This document shows, piece by piece, positions 1 to 10,372 of a stretch of 64,000 bases of DNA. Both the position numbers and the translations under genes were made by a program. The notes under the pieces were generated by a model. That model saw nothing but the letters and a program-made list of their open reading frames with translations. It was not told where the DNA came from and made no database searches. Source of the DNA: Cordilura impudica (Eukaryota > Arthropoda > Insecta > Diptera > Scathophagidae). The stretch spans positions 304,767,429 to 304,831,428 of the forward strand of contig OY821518.1 of NCBI GenBank assembly GCA_963682025.1, read 5' to 3'. Each line of letters starts with the position of its first letter. The stretch's first letter is position 1.

Positions 1-46
1 TTAGAATGGTCGGACAATGGTACTACGTTCTACTAACTTCCTTCTA

Positions 47-143
47 TTCTCAGTTTTCGTAAGAGTTCTCATATGTGGTGTACGGTTTTGTACATTCTAC
101 ATATGCACTTTACATATATGACAACTCTTACGAAAACTGAGAA
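47..143. mobile_element. Small inverted-repeat element (MITE-like)
   Basis: Two arms of about 21 bases (47-67 and 123-143) are reverse complements built on TTCTCAGTTTTCGTAAGAG, separated by about 55 bases. No coding capacity. The bases just right of the right arm (about 136-185) recur near 20711-20760, so this is a piece of a dispersed repeat. No target duplication was recognised; the superfamily is unknown. Confidence 0.5.
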
Positions 144-181
144 AAGTGGAAATTAGGAGTAGAAAGGCAAAAAATATTAAA

Positions 182-900
182 AACAAGTAAGAAAATTATA
201 GTCGGTCTAGACCGACTATACGATACCCTATACCATGGTCCAACTAATTCGATATAGAAAATAAGCATAAATGAAATTTGAATGGCATTGCTATTAATTT
301 TTTTGGCTGCAGATATTAAAAAGTTCATATCGGATGCACCATATATTTTGAAAAAATATCTACAAACCAAATTTGAGAAAAATCTGTGTAATATTTTTGT
401 TTTTTGATAGATTTAAGTGAAGATCGGGAAGCAGCTCTATATGGGGCCTATGACTAAGAATTGTCCTATAGGGATTATTTTTGAACTACACAATTTGACT
501 GAGATCTATATGATAATTTTGATCTTATGGCAATTTATGTCGATTTCATAGGAGTCATTTGCATGGGGACTAGTTCTGAACATAGACCGGAGACTAGGTC
601 TGAACATGGACCAAATTTCTCCAGTTTCAACAGCGTTCATCCTAAGACCAGTGAAAGCTTATATACCAAACTTTACCAAAATATATTCATATTTGCGACC
701 TCTAGCTTGATTACAAGGTTTACATGGACACACAGACGGACAGACGGACAGAAGGACGGACATCGCAAAATCGACTCAGAAAGTGATTCTGGGTCGAACG
801 GTATAATAAAAGATAGGTCTAGGTCAAATATTTTTGGTAGTTACAAACAGCAGCACAAAGTCTTTATATCCAAATCACATGGTGGTTTAGGGTATAAAAA
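182..900 (+). mobile_element. Family A interspersed repeat, copy A1
   Basis: Starts AACAAGTAAG, followed by a perfect 24-base palindrome whose half is TATAGTCGGTCT, then GATACCCTATACCA. It ends with a GGTATAAAAA-type end. A short GACGGACAGACGG-type tract lies near 730-760. Shared with copies at 7251, 12917, 23098, 34406 and 48036. A1 is somewhat diverged, with interruptions in the GACG tract. Non-coding; the architecture resembles dipteran mini-me/DINE (Helitron-related) repeats, by analogy only. Confidence 0.85.
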
Positions 901-1011
901 TGCAAAACGGGAATATCTGGTTGATTTACAATATTTATTTCATAATGGTGTAAACACAAGAGCAGCACGTAAAGAGATTTATACACAAAATATGTATAAA
1001 AAACTCTAAAA

Positions 1012-1265
1012 GCGTATATTGAAAATTAAAAAAGTGGGCGTGGCAGATAAAAATATATGACGACCTTGCCTGGGATATGAGAATAATGTGCAGTAAAATC
1101 GAGCGAAACCCTTTAAAAAATTTTAAAATGCGTGTGCAAAAGTATGCGTGGCCAGTAAAAAACATAGGGCGACCTTCTCTGGAGTATAGAGATCGTGTGT
1201 ACCAAATTTCAGAGAAACCCGTTAAAAAAATTGTATAGCGGTCAAACAAACAAACAACCAGAAAA
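1012..1265 (-). mobile_element. Fragment of Helitron-like tandem-repeat element
   Basis: Read on the minus strand this starts with a GTTTGTTTG tract, then about 1.5 units of the roughly 156-base repeat that forms the body of the element at 36524-38692 (key words: TTTCTCTGAAATTTGGTACA and GGCCACGC). 3' truncated. Non-coding. Confidence 0.65.
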
Positions 1266-1271
1266 TTAATT

Positions 1272-1450
1272 TTATATATGTGACCTTTTCCGAGAAAAGG
1301 GACCTAGTGTGTGAAAATTAAGTTTTGAGAAAAAAACGCATTTAAAGTTTCTACACCCTTTTAGGTACCAGAATCCACCGTCCACCGTTTTGACACAACC
1401 CGTTTTTTGCCACACTAGGTCCCTTTTCTCGGAGAAAGTCACATATATAA
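1272..1450. mobile_element. MITE with 40-base terminal inverted repeats
   Basis: Arms 1272-1311 and 1411-1450 are near-perfect reverse complements, beginning TTATATATGTGAC and containing GAGAAAAGGGACCTAGTGTG. The internal spacer of about 100 bases has no coding capacity. It sits at the (GTTT)-rich 5' side of the preceding Helitron fragment. No target duplication is clear in the AT-rich flanks. Confidence 0.65.
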
Positions 1451-1452
1451 TT

Positions 1453-2220
1453 ATTTCTGATTTGTTGGATAAAAATATTTATTTTACAATTAGATTTTTT
1501 AAATTTTATCTAGGCATTTTACGGATATATGGCAAAACTAAGAATTTTATTCAAGAATAAATTTATTTTTTTTAAATATCGGCTGTGTTAAAAAGGTATT
1601 TCTCTTTTATCTGTTATGAAGGAATCTTAATAGTTTTACTATTGTAAGAATAGAAAAATATTTCTATAAAAAAAAAAATAATAAATAAGAAATTATAATA
1701 AATATTGAGTTTAAAATACATGTGGGGAATATCAAAGTTTCTGCACACTCAAATTCAAAGCTCTTATTTGCTCTTAATCAATTTGTATTAATATACAAGA
1801 TAATATTTTATAAATAGTTTGTATATTAAACTACAGTCACATGCAATACAGCAAAAAAAAACTTTTTATTTGTACAATAGAAATAAATTGACATCTGTTC
1901 ATCTGCAATAATTTTTGAACATGTCCTGACATTGTTGTAGCTTTTACTGTTGTTGCTGTTGTTGTTCCGCATATCTGCATATTATTTATATGCATTTATA
2001 AGCTGATCAGCTGGGATTGTCGAGTCAATAACTCACAATTAATTCTTTCCAACAAAGCCTGCGACGCATTCACGATTGCATGTATAAGTTTATGCGGGCT
2101 TATGTGGTATCAAAGACTCGCAAAACATACAACATTAATAAGCATATATATTTTTGTATGTACTGATGTACACCATATTTTATGCAATACCATGATTTAA
2201 TAATTTTTTTAACGAAAAAC
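1453..2220. other. Unannotated AT-rich stretch
   Basis: No open frame, repeat edge or RNA motif could be supported here. Confidence 0.5.
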
Positions 2221-2688
2221 ACAGAGAAAAATTTGAAATACTGAAAAATAAAAAATTTTAATTAAAAATGAAAAATAAAAAATTAAAAATAAAAAATTGA
2301 AAATGTAATATGAAAAAAAATTCAAAATAAAAAATGAAAATTGAAAAATGAAAACTGAAAAATTAAAAATAAAAAATTAAAAATAAAAAATGAAAAACGA
2401 AAAACGTAAATGAAAAATGAAAAATAACAAATTAAAAATGAAAAACAAAAAATGAAAAACGAAAAACGAAAAATGAAAAAAATAAAAAATAAAAAACGAA
2501 AAATTAAAAATTAACCGGTTGAAATAATAAATAATGATAAATATTTTTATATTAGCAGAGCCCCTGCACTTGATTGCTGTAAGTGATATATAGATGACAC
2601 TTTCTGTTTGCTTTTAAAAAAGTGTCATAAAAAATCTTTAATTAGTAGATCTTTACACATCTCCCCTGTGATCGGACTCACATGATTT
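2221..2688 (+). mobile_element. Family D element, 5'-truncated copy D3
   Basis: The left part is the A-rich minisatellite of family D (units like AAAAATGAAAAATTAAAA, about 2226-2512). The right part is the family D end, with words GGTTGAAATAATAAAT, TTAGCAGAGC and CTCCCCTGTGATCGGACTCA. It matches 39270-39450 closely. The left ~1.1 kb present in D1 and D2 is missing. Confidence 0.75.
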
Positions 2689-2794
2689 CTTTCTCTTGTG
2701 CTTTATTTTCACAAAATCAGATAAATCACCTCTGAGAAGTGAAATGTTAAGTTAAATAATAAGAAGCAATTACTTTTTTTTTATTGTTTATATG

Positions 2795-3892
2795 CAAAAG
2801 TATTCCAAATTACCCTCCAATTTTGAAAATGCCAATATTTGGGGTACCTAAGAGTTTTCGTATATAAAAGACCTCAATATTCACTTATTATGAAAAGTGT
2901 CTACAAATCACGCATGATTTTAATTTGCCGCCATTTGTGCAGTAAAATGTTGTCAACCGAGGCAAAAAGACAGTTTGACAGCTGACAGTTTAGGGTTAGT
3001 AAAAATGGATTACAGTATTGAACAAAATTTAAAAAATAATGAAAGTGTAAAAGCTACGCTTCAAAAATCTCATACAAAATATAGTCGGAATATCGATATA
3101 ATTACGTCGACTGTCAAAAGAGTTGAAAAATGCAAGTAATACACTGGTCGTCCAAAAAAACATGGTTATAAAATGTCAGTATCGACGCTGTGCGTAAGAG
3201 TATTTGTGAAAGTCCAGGAACATCAATTCGGCAATGTGAACAAGAATCGCAAATTCAATGAAGCTCTCTGCAGTGAAGATCTGATTCTCCATACTTATGA
3301 ACTGCAATTGATATAAGAAAAGAAGTTCAATAACCAAGAAAAGAGAGTTCGTTGAATGGATTATTGGACATCAAAAGAAGATACTGATTTTTCGAACTAA
3401 GCCATCCTAACTGATGATGCTCCTTTTCACCTTAATGGTTTTCTAATAGTCAAAATTGCCGTATTTGTTAAGAAACAAATATATCTACAACATGCCATAC
3501 ATCCCTTTCAACAATTCAATTGCTGTACGAGCCATGTATTTGTCGTGCCCCTGTCGTTTCGGTGATCAGAATTGGCCCCAGAAATCGTCTGATATAACAA
3601 TATTGAATTTCTTTTTAGGGCATTATTTTAAATCAAAAGCTTATGCTAATAAGCCCACAATCACTAGTGCGCTGAAGAAGGAAATTCATATCGTCAAAGA
3701 AATTCAGCCACATTTATTTAAATGGTGATACAATTATCGACTCAAGAGTACGTGTTAGCAAAGGCCATTTGCTCGATGTGCTATTCCGTACATATCCTTG
3801 TTCTGTGTGCTTCATGATTCAACAAAAAAAAATATAAGAATATAGAGAAAAAAATTTGTTTTCTGTTTTATTCAAATCTGGCATACTTTTTT
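2795..3892 (+). mobile_element. Decayed Tc1/mariner-type transposon L1
   Basis: Bounded by a weak inverted-repeat pair: AAAAGTATTCCAAATT near 2796 against AATCTGGCATACTTTT near 3875-3890 (14 of 16 when reverse-complemented). Transposase remnants lie between. The ends are tentative; the transposase body is the stronger evidence. Confidence 0.5.
3003..3825 (+). pseudogene. Tc1/mariner (IS630-type) transposase remnant
   Basis: Remains of a DDE/D transposase that would cut and paste its own element in the nucleus. The frame opens at ATG 3006 and is broken by stops and shifts soon after. Recognisable pieces include a helix-turn-helix-like N-terminal part (3006-3150) and a central piece near 3405-3445 reading L-T-D-D-A-P-F-H-L-N-G. 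The C-terminal stretch at 3540-3728 contains the order N-W-P, then L-N-F-F-L-G-H-Y-F-K-S-K, then A-N-K-P. That order matches the N-W-P-P-R-S / L-D-Y-F-L-W-G / K-S-K-V-Y-A-D-K-P order I know from insect mariner-like proteins. Several in-frame stops make it non-functional. Same protein family as the remnant at 11200-12200. Confidence 0.6.
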
Positions 3893-4745
3893 GGAAGCTC
3901 TCTATTTAGTCCTACAAATGGGCAATTGTTTAAGGAAGAGATTAGTATCAAATACATTAATTTCCCATTATAACCTGAACAGAAAATGCCAAGAACAAGA
4001 TAGCCCCAATTGCCGGGAAAAATGATTTTGATTTGAAAAACATTTATGAAAAAAAATGTTTTTTTACAACAGACATTTTATAAATTCGTTTTTTGAGTCA
4101 ACCTCCCCACAATCAAAATACCTCGTTATCCTTTATAATGTCTTTTGTCATTATCATAAACCCTACTCAAATTGGCAACTCTATTAATTTACAATATTAT
4201 TTCATATATCAGTGACTACTTATATGCGTTTATTTTCCTGTCTGTGGTTAATTAATATTGCCGCATTAAAAATTTCATGCAAATATGTTGAATGTTGTTC
4301 TAAATATGTTTTCACCAAAATGACCATACAGTCACTCACTCACCATCATTTTATTTAAATATTCATGCACATTTTTTAGCCTCTACCAATTAACAATAAT
4401 TGCACAGATTTTCAAACAAACATTCACACATACTAACGTGTGAGAGAGGGCAAAAAATAATTCTTATAATTATGGAAATACATATTTGATTTAAACAAAT
4501 AAATAAAATTACCAATTCTATAATGTTATCAATTTTTACATTATATTAATTTCAGTAAATGTGTCGAATTGATCTGATATTTAACAATGAAGTAAATAAT
4601 TTATGATGATGTTGAATGTTGGTTTTAATTATTTGATTTCCAAAATCAATACATTGCTCGTACAAAGCAATCACATTAAAATGGAATATTTGTATAGTTT
4701 TAGAGTTAATTATATTTAGTACACTGAATACAAAAATAATTTTTT
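3893..4745. other. Unannotated AT-rich stretch
   Basis: No coding region or repeat boundary could be supported. Confidence 0.45.
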
Positions 4746-4748
4746 ATT

Positions 4749-4946
4749 TTGTTTAAACAAAAGTTATGCATTTTACTTGTAAAATTATCTAAGAAGGAAG
4801 GGTGGGTGGCGCAGAATGTGCTGCAATATGGTTGCGTGAAAGAGGAGGCAAAACTAGCGGACGAGTACCTCAATCTCAAATTTAGCAGAAAAAAGGGTTC
4901 TCCTTATTATTTAAAAAAATTTTATTTTTTTTATAATATTTTGTAA
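4749..4946 (+). other. Coding-like fragment, unidentified
   Basis: An open frame of 65 codons. Residues from about 16 to 58 (containing E-G-W-V-A-Q-N-V-L-Q-Y-G-C-V-K-E-E-A) look protein-like and are encoded by a locally GC-richer stretch (about 4795-4890) inside very AT-rich DNA. The ends of the frame are AT-rich filler, so the frame limits are probably meaningless. It could be a relic of a transposase or a fragment of a host exon. I do not recognise the family. Confidence 0.25.
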
Positions 4947-5052
4947 AATTTTTTTTTTATATACTTTTGGGTTCATAAATATTTTTTTAAATTGTATTCA
5001 GTACGATGATGGCCTTCGTCGTTTATTTTTTTTTTTTTTTTTTTCTATTTTT

Positions 5053-6840
5053 AGAAATCAGAATAGGTCAAACTGCCATGCAGACGCTAATGACCTTAAT
5101 AATGTTTTTACGAACATACCCATGGTTTCAATAGCTAATAGTTTTTACAATTTTCCAGATGTAAATAACTCTGACGGGGATCATCTTTTTGAATTTTCTT
5201 GCGTTAGTCGGCTGATGTATGCTTAAATTTTTCATTAATGAAATCGAATGCAGTCGGATACGATGATACGCACCCTAAGTTCATTAAGATACTTTTGCCT
5301 TCAATTTTGCCATATGTCACCCATTTGTTCAATACTATCATTATGTCCAGCACTTTTCCGTCAAAATTGAAACATGCCAAAATAATACCTTTGCCAAAAT
5401 CAACATCGGAATTCATGCCAATAGCTGTTTTATGTTTCCTTTCAAAAGTATTAGAGAAGATTTTAAATGGGCAAATAAATTCATTTATAAATGAAAATTC
5501 TTTGTTAACTAATATGCAATCGGGGTTTTGACCTGGCCACAGTTGTGTGTCTGCTTTGTTGGATGTTTCTGAAAATATCCGACGTGAACTAGATAATGGT
5601 AAAATAAATTTTTTTTGTGCTGCTTGATCATTCAAAGGCCTTTGATACTGTTGATCATAACACACTCTGCCTGAAATTACGACACTTTTTTAAGTTCTCT
5701 CAAACACCGCTTTATCTTTTATCTTCATACTTAACCGATCGTACGCAAGCTGTTTATGTAAATAATACATGGTCTCATTCTGTAAACATGTCTCGAGGAG
5801 TGCCTCAGGGATCTATTCTTGGGCCTTTGCTATTTTCAATACATGCTAATGATCTGCCAAAACAACTTTCCAACTGTAAAATCCATATGTACGCGGATGA
5901 TGTGCAACTATATTTAAGTAGCCATTCTCACACCATTGCTAGTAATATTGCTAAACTCAATGAAGATTTACGTAAAATATATGCCTGGGCAACTGCAAAT
6001 GACCTCTGTCTCAATCCTCAAAAGTCAAAGTTCATGATAATCCATAAAAGAACTGCTGTTTAGACGATGATTTTTAATAAATGGTGAAAAAATTAAACTC
6101 GTTAATACTGCAAAAAATCTTGGACTGATTTTTAATAACAATTTAACTTGAACCAATCATGTCAATACACTGGTTGGCCAATCTTATATAAAGTTGAGCT
6201 CACTCTGGTCGACTCAATTCTTTACTCCATTAAGAATAAGAGTACTTCTTGCTAAATGTTACTTGATTCCTGCACTAATTTATGGATGTAAGTTATTTGC
6301 CAACTGTGATTGTACTAGCAAACGTAAGCTAGAAGTCTTGTACAGCAACATTATACGATATGTATATGGAATAAGTAAATTTGGGGAAGTTTCACATGTA
6401 TCAAGTAATCTCTATGGAGTATCGTTTGTATCCTTGCTAAAAATTCGTGTGCTCATCTTTCTGCATAAGGTAATCTACACACAAAAGCCTCAATATCTAT
6501 ACGCCTCGTCATAGCGCCCTCGTATCTGAGTGGCAATTTTATATAAATGCATCACGTCTATGGAATATTCTTCCACACAACCAACAACTCAATAGCAACG
6601 CAAATAGCTTTAAACAATTCCTATTCAATTTTTTCCCTTAATTGTTGAAATGTATATATTTTCTTATTGTATGTTAACTTTGCATTAAATTATTGTTTTC
6701 ATATTTTTTTTTTTTATTTGATTGTATTTATATTTATAAAGTTTTTAAACTATCCTATGAATAATGCATTCCTGTACTTTAACTATAAGATTTATTCTTG
6801 TTGGATAGGAAATGGAAAGTTAATAAATGAAATGAAATGA
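5053..6840 (+). pseudogene. CR1-like LINE, 5'-truncated, RT pseudogene
   Basis: Remnant of a non-LTR retrotransposon reverse transcriptase. Regions in order: RT N-terminal blocks (5190-5531, including I-I-P-L-P-K and L-L-T-N-M-Q-S-G-F), the palm with D-H-S-K-A-F-D-T-V-D-H (5620-5655), R-G-V-P-Q-G-S-I-L-G-P-L-L-F (about 5795-5835), the catalytic Y-A-D-D (5890-5901), then thumb and C-terminal blocks to about 6630. The S-K-A-F-D / G-V-P-Q-G-S-I-L-G-P / Y-A-D-D-V-Q-L-Y style fits the CR1/L2 group better than jockey (inference). Lesions: TGA at 5529-5531, a shift in the T-run near 5610, a shift near 6060, TGA at 6149-6151 where the relative at 44 kb has Trp, and a stop near 6511. The 3' UTR ends in GGAAATGGAAAG and (GAAAT)n at about 6810-6840. 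It starts just after a poly-T run, with no endonuclease domain, as expected of 5' truncation. Confidence 0.8.
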
Positions 6841-7250
6841 AACATTTTTTATATACTCTAATATTTGGTTTTCCATACCTTTTCTGAAACCTTTTTTAAT
6901 GTGAGTGTTTATAATTAGGAATGTGTGAGTCTCTGTAAAACTTTGTTTCTTATATTCCTTATATGCTTAAGAAAAGAGTTCTGCATTTCATTTTTATTTT
7001 AATTTGTTTAACTTGATTGCATTTATAATTAGGTTTTCGCTTCTTTAAGAAGTATACCATAAAAAAAATTTCTATAATAGACGTATGAGTAAATGAGTGA
7101 ATGTACTTGTAAAATTTACATTTCATGAATATAATGGAATCCATCCAATAAAATATTCGGGTTTGTAAAACTGCAAGCATCAGTTTATGTTGAAGAGTTA
7201 GTCATGAGTTTGTATGAATGGAAAATTTATGGGAAAATATTTAAAATAGA
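6841..7250. other. Unannotated AT-rich stretch
   Basis: Nothing recognisable between the LINE tail and repeat A2. Confidence 0.45.
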
Positions 7251-8055
7251 AACAAGTAAGAAAATTATAGTCGGTCTAGACCGACTATACGATACCCTAT
7301 ACCATGCGTTTAGAAACCCTATCTCTTAGGCCCAACTAACTGGACACTGAAAATAAGCAAAAACCAAATTTGAGTGGGATTTTTATTAATTTTTTTGGCT
7401 GCAGATATGAAAAAGTTCATATCGGATGCTATATCTATAAAGGGACTAGGTCCAAAAATGGACCGATCCTGATCATGTTTGGTAAAGTCTCTTGTATTTT
7501 GCAAAAATATATACAAACAAAATTTGAGAAGAATCAGTGCAATATTTTTGTTTTTTAATAGATTTAAGTAAAGATCGGGAAGCAGCTCTATATGGTGTCA
7601 AAGGGATCATTTTTGGACTACTCATTAGTGGATGTAATGAACGCATGCAAATCCAATTTGAGTAAGATATATATGACAATTTGGATCTTATGGAAATTTA
7701 TGTCGATTTCATATGGGTAATTTGTATGGGGGCTAGGTCTGAACATGGACCGATTCTCACCAATTTCAATAGCGTTCATCCCATGGCCGATAAAAGCTTA
7801 TATTCCAAATTTTATCAAAATATATTCATATTTGCGACCTGCAGTTTGATTACAAGCTTTACATGGACACACAGACGGACGGACGGACGGACGGACGGAC
7901 GGACGGACGGACGGACATTGTTAAATCAACTCAGAAAGTGATTCTGATTCGATCGGTATAATTAAAGATGGGTCTAGGTCAAATATTTTTGGTTGTTACA
8001 AACAGCAGCACAAAGTCATTATACCCAAACCACATAGTGGTATAGGGTATAAAAA
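7251..8055 (+). mobile_element. Family A interspersed repeat, copy A2
   Basis: Full-length copy: AACAAGTAAG start, 24-base palindrome (7267-7290), GATACCCTATACCA, a GGAC/GACG microsatellite at about 7874-7916, and a CATAGTGGTATAGGGTATAA end. The ATACCCTATACCA near the start and its reverse complement near the end form subterminal inverted repeats. Open frames inside (for example 7681-7941) occur at the same place in other copies but contain the microsatellite and have no protein character. Confidence 0.9.
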
Positions 8056-8558
8056 CAATGATAAAGAAACAGAAATGTAGGCTAGATGAATGCAGTATAC
8101 AGGATAAATTATGTTACGTTTTCTTTCATTAATAGTGCATTTTTCTTTCACTCATATTTACCAAATTATTAAGAACCTAAATAAATTAATTATCCAGAAC
8201 AAGCTTGAAGACCTTCGCACAGAGCAAGTATATTGTAAAATAAAGATCATGTAAACTTTTTTGTATTAAAATTTCTACAAGGAAAATGATAAAAATGATA
8301 AAAAGTAAAAAAAAAAAATAACATTGCACTAATTGTAAAGCGCTATAAATTCACTTTAAACTCATCGGCAGGGTTCCAATGATCCGATTATTTTTTATAT
8401 TACACACTATCGAACGTGACTTTTCTTTTAATTAAACATATATGCACGATAATTACATTACTCCTCCAAAAATATAGACGTCCGATAGTTTTTAATATAA
8501 AATTCGAATGAATATTTTTCATTTTGACTTAAAAAATTTATCTTATAATTTAAAATAT

Positions 8559-9601
8559 ATCTGTGGTCACAAGTGATAACCGCCTAAGTCGACTTAAGAA
8601 CGACTTGAGTTATGTATGCTGTTATATTCTTCTGAGAACGCTTTATATTTACGTGAAATCTCCATTTTTCTAACACTGTTATTTAAAAAAGTTATTAATG
8701 AAAACAACATACTGACCTAAGTCGTGGGCAATTCCATAAAAATGTCAACTTTGATAAAAAAATTTTTTTTTCATTTATAAGAAGTAAGTTTAAAAATATA
8801 ATAAAATATGTTCCAAGTTACATAATGTAATTTCTTACAAGTATTCTAGATTATAAAATAATTGTAAAATTTATTTGTTTACTTAATTTTCTTTTAATAC
8901 ATGTTTAAGAAGCTTTAGTCATTCCGTCACAGTCATTCCGTCACGTCAAATGACAGTTAATAACTTCAACACTATCATAGCTAAGTAGCTCTGAATTATA
9001 ATTTTATATTGCTTATATATCATATGTAAAATATTCATTAGTTTAAAAACTGACTAGCTTCTTAATTGACAAAAGATCCTAGGTTTTAATACCAGGACAG
9101 AGTCATGGTAGCAAAAATGTCATTCCGTCACACAATAAGAAATTACTCAAAAATAAAAGAATAAAATAGTGAAAAAATTGTTTCTGAGTTTTTTTTAAAT
9201 CTCTTACTCATTAACAATCATTTTCAAACACTGAAGAATGAATTTTTAATTGAAAATAGCTTTGTGAAATAGCCTTAACTCCAATTTTTCAACTCAAAAT
9301 GTCATTTCGTCACATATGGAATTGCCCTCGTAACAAAGCCCCATTACATTTATATAAACAGTTATTTTTCTCGAAATAATGATTTTAGCCTTATGTGTTT
9401 TTCAGTTATGTATACTGTCATATTCTACTAAAAAATCTTTATATTTACGTGATATCCCCATTTCTCTAACACTGCTTTTTAAGAATATATTAATACAAAT
9501 ATTCTGACATAAGTCATAATGAAGCGCTATTACATTTATATAGAAAGCTATTTTTCTCAAAAGCATGATTTTCGAGTTAGGCGATTATTGCTTGTGATCA
9601 T

Positions 9602-9606
<5 letters not shown>
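8559..9606. mobile_element. TIR element B1 with internal duplication, host of element I
   Basis: Left TIR about 8559-8595 (ATCTGTGGTCACAAG, then CCGCCTAAGTCGA). The right TIR at about 9572-9606 is its imperfect reverse complement. The interior is a roughly 180-base module present twice (about 8605-8725 plus 9328-9387, and about 9400-9570), so it looks like a partial dimer. A related copy with the same TIR is at 40402. Non-coding. It ends in a (TA)n run, which hides any TA-type target duplication. Confidence 0.7.
8726..9327. mobile_element. Element I nested in B1, 12-base TIRs and 4-base TSD
   Basis: Begins GGGCAATTCCAT and ends ATGGAATTGCCC. Both sides carry TCGT (8722-8725 and 9328-9331). 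Removing the insert plus one TCGT restores a sequence that aligns with the second module of B1 near 9500, which acts as an empty site. Inside, the word CATTCCGTCAC or close variants occurs four times (near 8927, 8937, 9120 and 9302). Non-coding; the superfamily is unclear. Confidence 0.7.

Positions 9607-9640
<34 letters not shown>
9604..9640. repeat. (TA)n microsatellite
   Basis: Pure alternating TA at the right edge of element B1. Confidence 0.9.
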
Positions 9641-9644
<4 letters not shown>

Positions 9645-10004
9645 TAACAAGTGATTTTTTATAAAGTGCTGCTAAGTGTATTCCTCCACCTTTCTATCAA
9701 AAACCAATCAATCAAATCCCAAACACAGTTTGGACGTTAGAGGACATTTCTGATATATTGGCTCATCGTGTTTACGCAGCAAACTGCCACTGTATTTGAC
9801 GAAAAAAAAAAACGGTTATCGGTAACTGGCGTTCCATCAATGAAGAATTCCGAACAAAGTATGCCAGACAAAATTTTTGAACTTATTCAACTCATTATTA
9901 AAAAATTTAACGTTATTTTATTAAAGTTCTCATAAGTGAATTTAAGCCATAAAGAATAAATAAATTTTTTTATTGAATAATACTAGTCTTTGATGAAATA
10001 TATA

Positions 10005-10372
10005 TCTATAATATTAATAGGCTAGGCAATTTCTTGTGACTGATGTTATGTTCTACCATTTTATCCTGATTTTGGCCAAACGTATATTATTTGAAAGGTA
10101 TTTCTTTTCAACTGTTTTGTGGATTTACAGATTTTGAAATTTTTCCCTTTATTTTGAGTAAATTTCATTAAAAGTTGCTACTAACACATCATAGAATTAT
10201 ACATATACTATGTGTGTGTTTATTAAATTTGTTGATGTGTTTGTTAATCAGTTTGTTATCTTCATTCACAGTAAATATTAAACCAAAAAAGTGTTGGTTT
10301 GTGAATTGGCTAAGTTGAGAAATAAAGGTGCTTAGAAATTACACTCGAATTTCGAGCGCTGGAATCTGCTAG
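10005..10372 (+). mobile_element. Helitron-like element C1 (non-autonomous)
   Basis: Starts TCTATAATATTAATAGG after an A and ends TCTGCTAG before a T. A 13-base near-palindrome CTCGAATTTCGAG lies about 15 bases inside the 3' end. The 5' TC, 3' hairpin, terminal CTAG, A/T insertion and lack of a target duplication are the Helitron hallmarks. No Rep/helicase coding. Related copies: 14875, 16788, 40484, 42123 and 57511. Confidence 0.75.
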
